Positions 1-5,284 of a stretch of DNA of 5,284 nucleotides are shown here, one piece after another. Below the pieces are notes generated by a model, which ran no database searches, was not told the DNA's origin, and saw only the letters and a list, made by a program, of their open reading frames with translations. The first letter of the stretch is position 1; every line of letters starts with the position of its first letter. The position numbers were made by a program, and so were the translations under genes. Source of the DNA: Candidatus Wallbacteria bacterium (GTDB taxonomy: Bacteria > Muiribacteriota > JAQTZZ01); the NCBI GenBank assembly GCA_028711905.1, contig JAQTRI010000281.1, forward strand, positions 1 to 5,284, read 5' to 3'.

Positions 1-427
1 TGTTGCAGAATTCCTCGGTTTTTTTGACGTCGATGTTCAGATAATCGTCGCAGTCCATGAACACCGGATTAGCACCAACATAGCGGACTGTATTAATCGG
101 AGCGATAAAGGTCAGGGTCGGCACAATCACTTCCATGCCCTGCTTGACGCCAGCCAGAATCAGGGATACATGCAACGCTGCAGTACCGTTAGCACAGGCC
201 ACTGCATGCTTGGCTCCAGTAAAAGCAGCAATCTCTTTCTCGAAGCGCTCAACATATGCGCCAGCAGTGGAAACCCACTCGGTTTTGATGCATTCTGTGA
301 CATACTTAAGTTCGTTACCTTGGAAGCTGGGAACGGATAATGGGATAAAGGGGTGATGGGTTACGGGTGATGGGTTATGGTTTGAGGACACAGGATTAGC
401 TGGGGTTGCTGGGTTGTGGTTAGTCAT
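1..427 (-). CDS. legC: LegC-type PLP-dependent sugar aminotransferase, N-terminal part only
   Basis: DegT/DnrJ/EryC1/StrS-family aminotransferase. In the legionaminic acid pathway LegC transfers an amino group from glutamate to C4 of the 4-keto-6-deoxy sugar made by LegB, in the cytoplasm. The window holds 142 codons; the 3' part, including the PLP-binding lysine, is outside. The conserved family start is visible: IPLSVPSFQGNE at residues 28-39, then TEWVSTAGAYVERFE, the cofactor-phosphate region ANGTAALH and VIVPTLTFIAPINTVRYVGANPVFMDCD. The ATG at 427-425 overlaps the stop of the four-helix-bundle gene as ATGA, and AAGAAG lies about 10 bases before it. Residues 1-27 are an Asn/Pro/His/Thr-rich extension encoded by the heptad array and its degenerate flank; relatives begin near IPLSVP. 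GTG at 391 is an alternative start without a visible ribosome site. The family call is strong; the exact sugar substrate is inferred from the neighbouring legB. Confidence 0.9.
   Translation of the reverse strand, partial: MTNHNPATPANPVSSNHNPSPVTHHPFIPLSVPSFQGNELKYVTECIKTEWVSTAGAYVERFEKEIAAFTGAKHAVACANGTAALHVSLILAGVKQGMEVIVPTLTFIAPINTVRYVGANPVFMDCDDYLNIDVKKTEEFCN
351..378 (+). repeat. left heptad array (4 clean GGGTKAY units)
   Basis: Four uninterrupted 7-base units: GGGTGAT at 351-357 and 365-371, GGGTTAC at 358-364, GGGTTAT at 372-378. Degenerate relatives continue on both sides, such as GGATAAT at 335-341 and TGGGTTG, TGGTTAG at 410-423. The array lies wholly within the start of the legC reading frame and encodes part of its Asn/Pro/His-rich N-terminus. 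Four GGG runs separated by four bases also satisfy the usual G-quadruplex pattern on the plus strand. Confidence 0.85.
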
Positions 428-783
428 TTTTTAAGCTTCTTCAAGTGATTGATTAGGCTATTCAACATTTTCGCTATTCTATCACATTTTTCAACCATTT
501 GGTTGTATAAATCTACTGAGATGTATTCAAGATCTTTAGAAAGCAGCAGAAAGTATCTTAACTCCCCAAGACTTCCTCTGGAGATGTATAGGAAATTAAT
601 GTACTCCTTAGTCGTGTTCCTGCTGTTGCCTACAGCTATGTTTGAAGGTATCGAGTATGCAGCTCGCGTGATTTGACTGATCAAATTGAATTGTTCTGTT
701 TTGGGGAAAGTTTTAGTAATTTGATAGACATCCAATACGATTTTGTGTGCTTCTTTATAAACATCCAATTCATCGTAATTCAT
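424..783 (-). CDS. four-helix-bundle protein (S23 / 23S rRNA intervening-sequence protein family)
   Basis: A 119-residue protein, usual length for the family. Recognisable landmarks are LDVYKEAHKIVLDVYQIT at residues 6-23, FPKTEQFNLISQITRAAYSIPSNIAVG at 26-52, and YISRGSLGELRYFLLLS at 66-82, followed by a basic tail HLKKLKK. It should be all-helical with no signal peptide or membrane segment. Relatives include proteins encoded in 23S rRNA intervening sequences and Avd of diversity-generating retroelements; their biochemical role is poorly defined, so I assign none. The usual IAEG motif reads IAVG here. The gene is about 35% G+C by my count (125 of 360), visibly poorer than its neighbours. It sits between legB and legC and is bracketed by inverted heptad arrays, which suggests an inserted unit. 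ATG at 783 follows purine-rich GAGAGAAAG; the stop overlaps legC's start (ATGA), so downstream translation can be coupled. Confidence 0.88.
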   Translation of the reverse strand: MNYDELDVYKEAHKIVLDVYQITKTFPKTEQFNLISQITRAAYSIPSNIAVGNSRNTTKEYINFLYISRGSLGELRYFLLLSKDLEYISVDLYNQMVEKCDRIAKMLNSLINHLKKLKK

Positions 784-798
784 ATCTTTCTCTCAACC

Positions 799-833
799 AT
801 CACCTATAACCTACCACCCATAACCCATAACCC
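799..833 (-). repeat. right heptad array, inverted relative to the left one (5 units)
   Basis: On the plus strand the units are ATCACCT (799-805), ATAACCT (806-812), ACCACCC (813-819) and ATAACCC twice (820-826, 827-833). On the minus strand these read AGGTGAT, AGGTTAT, GGGTGGT and GGGTTAT twice, the same unit as at 351-378 but in opposite orientation. The array fills the short gap between the legB stop (838-836) and the four-helix-bundle start, so it is untranslated. A further near-match, AACCATC, overlaps the inner edge at 795-801. Confidence 0.85.
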
Positions 834-835
834 GA

Positions 836-1852
836 CTATACATTGTAAATCCCGGCCTTGTACCCAGCAAGATTTTTCTTATCCTTGAACCATTCAATGG
901 TTTTTTTTAAACCCTCATCAAGTGAGTATTCAGGTTTCCAGCCTGCCAATTCTCTAATCAGCTTATTATCGCCAAACAACCTTTCCACTTCGCTTTTTTC
1001 CGGCCTGATCCTGGTATCGTCGCTTTTGATCCTGGCGTCAGGATTGATCAGGTCAATGATTTTCTGCGCCAGATCGCCAATTGAAATCTCTGCTTTGCTG
1101 GCTATATTGATCTCTTTCCCGATCGTTTGATCCGATTCTGCTAAAGCAATGAACCCCCTGGCAGTATCTTTAACAAAGGTTAAATCTCTGGTAGGAGTAA
1201 GTGCGCCCAGTTTGATTTCTTCAAATCCATTCAACAATTGTGTAATGATCGTAGGAATCACAGCCCGGGCCGACTGTCTGGGGCCATATGTGTTGAAAGG
1301 CCGCACGATCGTCACAGGCAGGTCAAAAGACTTGTAGAATGATTCTGCCATGCGGTCAGCACCGATTTTGGAAGCCGAATACGGCGACTGGCCCTGGAAC
1401 GGGTGTTTTTCATCGATCGGCACATACTGAGCCGTGCCGTACACTTCAGATGTCGAAGTCACCAGCACCCGTTTCGTGCCCAGATCCCTGGCTGCCTGCA
1501 GAATGTTCAAAGTGCCCTTGATGTTGGTGTCCACATAGGAATCAGGGGAATGATATGAAAACGGGATGCCGATCAGGGCAGCGAGGTGAAAAACCACATC
1601 AACATCCTTCATCGCTGTCCGGACGCCGTTAGGGTCCCTGATGTCCCCGGTGAAAACTTCGATCGAGTCGAGCTTGGACTTGGGCAAAGTGTCCAGCCAG
1701 CCCCAGGAGTTGAAGGAATTGTAGAAGACGAAAGCCCGGACTTTCGCACCCTTTTCCAGAAGCGCTTCGACTAAGTGGCTGCCGATAAACCCGTCTGCGC
1801 CTGTAACCAGGATTTTTCGTTTTGAAAATCCTGAAATTCCTGATTTATCCAA
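836..1852 (-). CDS. legB: LegB-type NAD(P)-dependent nucleotide-sugar 4,6-dehydratase
   Basis: Extended short-chain dehydrogenase/reductase of 338 residues. The LegB family removes water across C4-C6 of a nucleotide-activated GlcNAc, giving the 4-keto-6-deoxy sugar used by LegC (GDP-linked in Campylobacter; the nucleotide here is not known). Visible are the Rossmann glycines G18/G21/G24 in GADGFIG, the family stretch AFVFYNSFNSWGWLD at 40-54, the catalytic STSE at 133-136, YSASK with Y158 and K162, and RPFNTYGPRQSARAVIPTI at 184-202. The protein ends in YNV and looks complete. The only upstream start in frame is TTG at 1852-1850, with AGGGGG four bases before it; it overlaps the wecC stop by 8 nt in another frame. 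The heptad array and four-helix-bundle gene separate it from its expected partner legC. Confidence 0.93.
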   Translation of the reverse strand: MDKSGISGFSKRKILVTGADGFIGSHLVEALLEKGAKVRAFVFYNSFNSWGWLDTLPKSKLDSIEVFTGDIRDPNGVRTAMKDVDVVFHLAALIGIPFSYHSPDSYVDTNIKGTLNILQAARDLGTKRVLVTSTSEVYGTAQYVPIDEKHPFQGQSPYSASKIGADRMAESFYKSFDLPVTIVRPFNTYGPRQSARAVIPTIITQLLNGFEEIKLGALTPTRDLTFVKDTARGFIALAESDQTIGKEINIASKAEISIGDLAQKIIDLINPDARIKSDDTRIRPEKSEVERLFGDNKLIRELAGWKPEYSLDEGLKKTIEWFKDKKNLAGYKAGIYNV

Positions 1853-3068
1853 AAATCCCCCTGGTATCGATCAGTAGTTTTTCCTGCAGCTTCTGCCGTT
1901 CGAGCTTCACGAATTCCCTGTGCCCGACCAGCAATACAACGATGTCCGCCTGAGTCAATGCCTTATTCAAGTCCGAAATTTTTATGCCCTTCAATTCTTT
2001 TTTCCAGTATTCCAGATTCACTTCAGTGATGTTCGGCTCCACTGCCAGAACCGTACCTTTGACCTTTTTCGTCAGGTGCGCAACGATTTCCAGGGCCGGG
2101 GATTCGCGCAGATCATCGATATCGTTTTTGTACGAAAGGCCTAAGCAGGCAATCACAGGGTTCTTGAATTTATCAGCGGCCTTCATCACCTTTTCGACCA
2201 CATGCTCGGTCTTGTGCAGGTTCACCTGCCGTGCGGCTTGCATCAGCGGTGTTTCATCAGGGCAGGCATGGATTACAAAGTACGGATCTACAGCAATACA
2301 ATGTCCGCCGACACCAGGGCCGGGCTGCAAAATTTTAACTCTGGGATGCTTGTTGGCCAGGCTGATCAGTTCCCAGACATCAACATCCAGTTTTTCGCAG
2401 ATCAGCGACAATTCATTGGCAAAGGCGATGTTCACATCCCGGAAAGAATTCTCCACCAGCTTGCTAAGTTCAGCGGTGCGGGCTTGAGTCAGATGGATTT
2501 CGCCGTTGACAAATGTTCTATAAAAATCACCGGCTGCCATTGCATCCTCAGGCGTTATCCCGCCGATGATCCTGTCGTTCTCCACCAGTTCACGCAGCAC
2601 CTGCCCCGGGATTACCCGCTCCGGGCAATGCACGACATGCACTGAAAGGCCGGGCCGGTGTTTCTTGATGTAGGCAGCAATTTCTTCAGTCGTTCCTACA
2701 GGTGAAGTTGATTCCAGCACCACAAGGTTCCAGTCCGTAAGATGCGGACAAATCATTTCCGTGGCTTTCATCACATAGGTCACATCCGGTGTTCGGTTCC
2801 CATCTTCTTCCAGAAATGGAGTCGGTACAGCCAGGATAAAGACATCAGCCTTGCCGGGTTTGAGTGCGGCTTTCAGCCTACCGCTTCCGACAGCAGATTT
2901 AACCAAAATGTCCAGATCCGGCTCCACAATCGGCACCTTACCGGAATTGATGGCATCCACAGTGTCTTTCCTGATATCCACGCCCAGCACTTCATAGCCC
3001 TTGGTGGCCAGCAGGCTTGCGGTCGGCAGGCCGATGTAGCCTAACCCCATGACGCAGATTTTCTTCAT
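1845..3068 (-). CDS. wecC: UDP-N-acetyl-D-mannosamine dehydrogenase (nucleotide-sugar 6-dehydrogenase)
   Basis: Cytoplasmic UDP-sugar dehydrogenase of 407 residues that oxidises C6 in two NAD+-dependent steps; the WecC type converts UDP-ManNAc to UDP-ManNAcA. N-terminal NAD domain: GLGYIGLP at residues 8-15 with D31 after the second strand, VPTPF at 81-85 and ESTSPVG at 119-125. Central domain: ENDRIIGG at 163-170, K203 and N207 in KLVENSFRDVNIAFANELSLI, and HPRVKILQPGPGVGGHC at 241-257, where C257 is the expected catalytic cysteine. C-terminal UDP-binding domain: GLSYKNDIDDLRESP at 310-324. These stretches match what I recall of E. coli WecC closely, so UDP-ManNAc is preferred; UDP-GlcNAc (WbpA type) remains possible. 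No UDP-GlcNAc 2-epimerase is in the window. The start is well supported by AAAGGAG 8 nt upstream. It follows fcl by 56 bp and overlaps legB. Confidence 0.9.
   Translation of the reverse strand: MKKICVMGLGYIGLPTASLLATKGYEVLGVDIRKDTVDAINSGKVPIVEPDLDILVKSAVGSGRLKAALKPGKADVFILAVPTPFLEEDGNRTPDVTYVMKATEMICPHLTDWNLVVLESTSPVGTTEEIAAYIKKHRPGLSVHVVHCPERVIPGQVLRELVENDRIIGGITPEDAMAAGDFYRTFVNGEIHLTQARTAELSKLVENSFRDVNIAFANELSLICEKLDVDVWELISLANKHPRVKILQPGPGVGGHCIAVDPYFVIHACPDETPLMQAARQVNLHKTEHVVEKVMKAADKFKNPVIACLGLSYKNDIDDLRESPALEIVAHLTKKVKGTVLAVEPNITEVNLEYWKKELKGIKISDLNKALTQADIVVLLVGHREFVKLERQKLQEKLLIDTRGIFG
1857..1862 (-). promoter_or_regulatory. ribosome binding site of legB
   Basis: AGGGGG on the minus strand, four bases before the TTG at 1852-1850 and inside the last codons of wecC. 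It is the only purine-rich site near the legB start and supports the TTG choice, since no ATG or GTG precedes the Rossmann motif in this frame. The short spacing suggests weak or coupled initiation. Confidence 0.5.
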
Positions 3069-3076
3069 TGGCTCTT

Positions 3077-3083
3077 CTCCTTT
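3077..3083 (-). promoter_or_regulatory. strong ribosome binding site of wecC
   Basis: AAAGGAG on the minus strand, eight bases before the ATG at 3068-3066. It is the best Shine-Dalgarno match in the window and fixes the wecC start. It lies in the only gene gap besides the legB/four-helix-bundle one: 56 bp with no convincing terminator or promoter, so wecC probably stays in the same transcript as fcl. Confidence 0.8.
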
Positions 3084-3124
3084 GAAACCGGCACGGTCAT
3101 TGACAAGAGGTTATCAAATTGAAA

Positions 3125-4198
3125 CTAAAAATCAAGGTTTGTATACCAAGTATCATACTTAGAACAGCCCTGTTCAAATCCGATTTCTGCTTTCCACCCT
3201 AGGCTCATGGCCCTGGAAACGTCCAGCAGCTTCCTCTGCATCCCGTCCGGTTTCGTATGATCCCAATCAATCCGACCGCTGAAACCGGTTACATTCTTCA
3301 CCATCTCAGCCAGTTCCTGAAGCGGCAGGTCACTACCGGCACCTATGTTCACCATTTCACCTGCTTCTGCAGCGCTGAATTTTTCCATCAGGAACACACA
3401 AGCTTCAGCCAGATCATCAGCATGGAGAAACTCGCGGAATGGCTTGCCTGTTCCCCAGAGAACAACGCGGTCAGGGAAGATGCCAAAGCGGGAAAGATAT
3501 TGGGTGATAGGTAATAGGTTATAGGTTGTAGGTGAAGAAGGAGAGGTGAACTCTTCCGGTAGATTGCCGTGTATCCACATATCTTTGATGATGTCGTTGT
3601 ACTTTTCTTCAGACAGCAGCTTCGCCAGGTGGAATTTTCTTAGCATAGCAGGCAGCACATGCGCTGTTTCCAAATCGAAGTTGTCGTTCGGGCCGTAAAG
3701 GTTACACGGCATTACTGAAATGAAGTTCGTGCCGTATTGCTCGTTGTAATACCGGCAAAGTTTAATCGCTGCGATCTTGGCTATCGCATACGGCTCATTG
3801 GTTGGTTCCAGGGGACCTATGAGCAGGTATTCTTCCTTTAAAGGCTGGGGTGCATTTTTAGGATAGATGCAGGAAGACCCGAGATTAATCAGCTTCTTCA
3901 CGCCGTATTTATAAGACGCGTGGATCACATTCGTGGCGATCATCAGATTATCGTAGATGAACTCAGCCTTGTAAGTGCTGTTGGCCATAATCCCGCCAAC
4001 TTTTCCTGCTGCCAGAAACACGAATTCCGGTTTTTCCTGCTCAAAAAACCGCTCAGTATCTTCCTGCCTGCGCAGGTCAAGTTCGGATGAAGTTCTGAAA
4101 ATCAGATTGGTATAACCGCAGCTTTTAAGTTTCCTGACAATCGCGCTGCCGGCAAGTCCGGTATGCCCGGCGACATAGATTCTGCTTTGCTTTTCCAT
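3125..4198 (-). CDS. fcl: GDP-L-fucose synthase (GDP-4-keto-6-deoxymannose epimerase/reductase)
   Basis: Short-chain dehydrogenase/reductase that epimerises C3 and C5 of GDP-4-keto-6-deoxy-D-mannose (the Gmd product) and reduces C4 with NADPH to give GDP-L-fucose. It has 357 residues against about 321 in E. coli. Motifs: GHTGLAG with G11/G14/G17, S108 and C110 in GSSCIYP, Y137 and K141 in YAIAK, H180 in HVLPA, and WGTGKPFREFLHADD at 248-262. These correspond to the E. coli catalytic Ser107, Cys109, Tyr136, Lys140 and His179. The extra length is an insert of roughly 45 residues between HLAK (191-194) and VVLWGTG; similar long forms exist in other bacteria. Residues 221-233 of it are encoded by a heptad array. 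I chose ATG 4198, which overlaps the gmd stop as TGATG; TTG at 4210 would add four residues with no better ribosome site. Confidence 0.93.
   Translation of the reverse strand: MEKQSRIYVAGHTGLAGSAIVRKLKSCGYTNLIFRTSSELDLRRQEDTERFFEQEKPEFVFLAAGKVGGIMANSTYKAEFIYDNLMIATNVIHASYKYGVKKLINLGSSCIYPKNAPQPLKEEYLLIGPLEPTNEPYAIAKIAAIKLCRYYNEQYGTNFISVMPCNLYGPNDNFDLETAHVLPAMLRKFHLAKLLSEEKYNDIIKDMWIHGNLPEEFTSPSSPTTYNLLPITQYLSRFGIFPDRVVLWGTGKPFREFLHADDLAEACVFLMEKFSAAEAGEMVNIGAGSDLPLQELAEMVKNVTGFSGRIDWDHTKPDGMQRKLLDVSRAMSLGWKAEIGFEQGCSKYDTWYTNLDF
3502..3536 (+). repeat. heptad array inside fcl (5 units)
   Basis: Five consecutive 7-base units: GGGTGAT (3502-3508), AGGTAAT, AGGTTAT, AGGTTGT and AGGTGAA (3530-3536). 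A further AGGTGAA lies at 3544-3550 after GAAGGAG. The unit is the same as in the arrays around the four-helix-bundle gene, in the orientation of the left one. It is translated from the minus strand as the low-complexity segment SSPTTYNLLPITQ (fcl residues 221-233), inside a variable loop, and does not break the frame. Confidence 0.85.
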
Positions 4199-5284
4199 CA
4201 GATTTCGCAACGCCGCCTCACCTTGAACCCGCCTTTTTTTAAGAGTCCCACTTTGGCCGCATCGCTCAGATCAGCCATCACCATTTCATCCACCAGAGCA
4301 TCAAATCTGATTTCAGGCTTCCATTTCAGTAATTTCCTGGCTTTTGATGCGTCTCCGACCAGATTCCCCACATCAGCAGGCCGGAAATAGCGCTTGTCGA
4401 TCTCGATCAGCACCTGGTTCTTATTCACACGCGGATGGCCCCTGAAAGTTTCCAGAACTTCAGTATCTTCGGGAAGCACCATAGGAACCAGCCCGGCGAT
4501 GATCCCCTTTTCTTTGACCCCGGTGCCTGTCCATTTTACCACCACGCCCAGCCTGCGGAAAGCTATCTCCACAAACTCGCGTACAGTCCTGACCTCACCT
4601 GTGGCGATCACGAAATCGTCAGGTTGCTTGTGCTGAAGTATCAGCCACATGGCAGATGCGTAATCTCTGGCGTGCCCCCAGTCGCGGGCTGCGTCAAGAT
4701 TGCCGAGATACAGCTTTTTCTGCAGGCCCAGAACAATTCTGGCTGCCGCACGGGTGATCTTGCGCGTCACAAATGTTTCACCGCGAATCGGGGATTCGTG
4801 GTTGAACAAAATTCCGTTGGAAGCGAACATGCCGTATGCTTCGCGATAATTGACCGTGATCCAGTAAGCGTAAATTTTGGCTACTGCGTAAGGATTACGG
4901 GGGTAAAAAGGGGTATTCTCGTTCTGAGGAGATTCTAATGATTTACCGAACAGTTCACTGGTTGAGGCCTGGTAGAACCTGGTTTTTTTTTTAATCCGAG
5001 AATCCGGATCGCTTCCAGCAACCTCAATGTTCCCATTGCGCCCACATTAGCCGTATATTCCGGGCTGTCGAACGACACCTGCACATGGCTCTGGGCAGCG
5101 AGATTATAGATCTCGTCAGGCTGCACTTCCTGGATCACGCGGATCAGGCCTGTGGAATCAGTCAGATCGCCGTAATGCAGCTTGAACCTGACAGCCTTGT
5201 CGTGCGGGTCCTGGTACAGGTGATCGATGCGCTGGGTGTTGAACAAAGACGCCCGGCGCTTGATGCCGTGGACTTCGTAGCCTT
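4198..5284 (-). CDS. gmd: GDP-mannose 4,6-dehydratase, 5' end outside window, interrupted by a frameshift in an A10 run
   Basis: Converts GDP-D-mannose to GDP-4-keto-6-deoxy-D-mannose, substrate of the next gene, fcl. The part seen begins at GYEVHGIKRRASLFNTQRID; by recall of E. coli Gmd about 25 residues, including the Rossmann GxxGxxG, lie beyond the edge. Then come HYGDLTDS, YNLAAQSHVQVSFDSPEYTA and GTLRLLEAIRILGLKKK. At the A10 run (4983-4992) the frame is lost, and the first frame ends at a TAG at 4937-4935. With one extra A the family sequence resumes: TRFYQASTSELFG, then YAVAK carrying the catalytic Tyr and Lys, then NGILFNHESPIRGETFVTRKITRA, RDWGHARDY and DKRYFRPADV, to TGA at 4200-4198. 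Apart from the one base it looks intact. Assembly error, slippage or true inactivation are all possible. As read, the largest in-frame downstream piece starts at ATG 4830 and lacks the catalytic residues. Confidence 0.9.
4983..4992 (-). other. A10 homopolymer at the gmd frameshift
   Basis: Ten T on the plus strand give ten A on the coding strand, after codons for leucine-glycine and TT. The Gmd family frame needs eleven (TTA, three AAA codons, then ACC for the threonine of TRFYQ), which also restores the exact family spacing. Ten gives a proline after the lysines and a premature stop. Runs of this length are prone to sequencing error, replication slippage and RNA-polymerase slippage. Confidence 0.85.

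Larger units (their letters stand above)
335..835 (-). mobile_element. putative S23-type element with inverted terminal heptad arrays
   Basis: The candidate unit consists of a G-rich heptad array on the left (351-378, with degenerate copies on either side), an A+T-rich four-helix-bundle gene, and a C-rich heptad array on the right (799-833). Read inward from both ends on opposite strands, the arrays share the unit RGGTKAY and both close with similar words, GGTTTGAGGA on the left and GGTTGAGAGA on the right, so the similarity extends slightly past the heptads. It lies exactly at the legB/legC junction: legB keeps its full C-terminus, while legC appears to have acquired an N-terminal extension. 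There is no transposase or reverse transcriptase, and I see no clear target-site duplication, so the limits are approximate. Mobility is inferred from composition, location and structure; the alternative is an old, fixed operon gene with flanking repeat expansions. Confidence 0.5.

Noticed and set aside
335..833. CRISPR array
   Set aside because: The units are only seven bases, in direct tandem without spacers; this is a microsatellite-like array.
335..835. Diversity-generating retroelement with Avd
   Set aside because: The four-helix-bundle protein is in a related family, but there is no reverse transcriptase and no template/variable repeat pair in the window.
424..835. A real 23S rRNA intervening sequence
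   Set aside because: Flanking DNA codes for sugar enzymes; there is no rRNA sequence here.
320..850. Target-site duplication flanking the putative element
   Set aside because: I compared the sequence outside both arrays and found no convincing short direct repeat; the degenerate array edges make the boundary uncertain.
901..908. T8 run in legB as a second frameshift tract
   Set aside because: The legB frame reads through it normally into a complete C-terminus.
1984..2487. Plus-strand open frame of 167 codons, and other long plus-strand frames
   Set aside because: They lie antisense to well-recognised enzyme genes (wecC, gmd, legB, fcl), show no family motif and have no convincing ribosome site.
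3109..3115. Single AGGTTAT heptad in the fcl-wecC gap
   Set aside because: Only one copy with no neighbouring units; expected by chance.
4199..4210. TTG start for fcl four codons upstream
   Set aside because: The ATG at 4198 matches the usual family N-terminus and couples to the gmd stop; the TTG has no better ribosome site.

Overview
The window is a stretch of a surface-polysaccharide nucleotide-sugar locus with every gene on the minus strand, so transcription runs from position 5284 down to 1. In that order it holds gmd (GDP-mannose 4,6-dehydratase, start outside the window, one frameshift), fcl (GDP-L-fucose synthase), wecC (UDP-N-acetyl-mannosamine dehydrogenase type), legB (4,6-dehydratase of the legionaminic-acid type), a small four-helix-bundle (S23/23S rRNA intervening-sequence type) gene, and the first 142 codons of legC (PLP-dependent sugar aminotransferase). 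Junctions are tight: gmd/fcl TGATG, wecC/legB 8-nt overlap, four-helix-bundle/legC ATGA. This is one operon supplying GDP-L-fucose, UDP-ManNAcA and a 4-amino-4,6-dideoxy sugar on the way to a legionaminic-type nonulosonate.

The unusual part is 335-836. The legB-legC pair is split by the four-helix-bundle gene, which is about 35% G+C by my count and visibly poorer than its neighbours. It is bracketed by arrays of 7-base units, G-rich on the plus strand on the left (351-378) and C-rich on the right (799-833). They therefore form inverted repeats, able to pair over about 28 bp with two mismatches in the transcript. A third array of the same unit lies inside fcl (3502-3536), read through in frame in a variable loop. 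The left array is also translated, giving legC a low-complexity N-terminal extension. I read this as a small mobile or intervening-sequence-like element with terminal heptad arrays, plus a solo array in fcl. Mobility itself is inferred.

The organism cannot be fixed from this window. It is a bacterium with mixed, roughly 50% G+C genes, an AAGGAG-type ribosome binding site and some TTG starts. The long-insert fcl resembles versions I recall from Bacteroidetes-like and environmental lineages. Shared surface-sugar genes move horizontally, so this is weak evidence. No RNA gene, promoter, terminator or CRISPR array was found.
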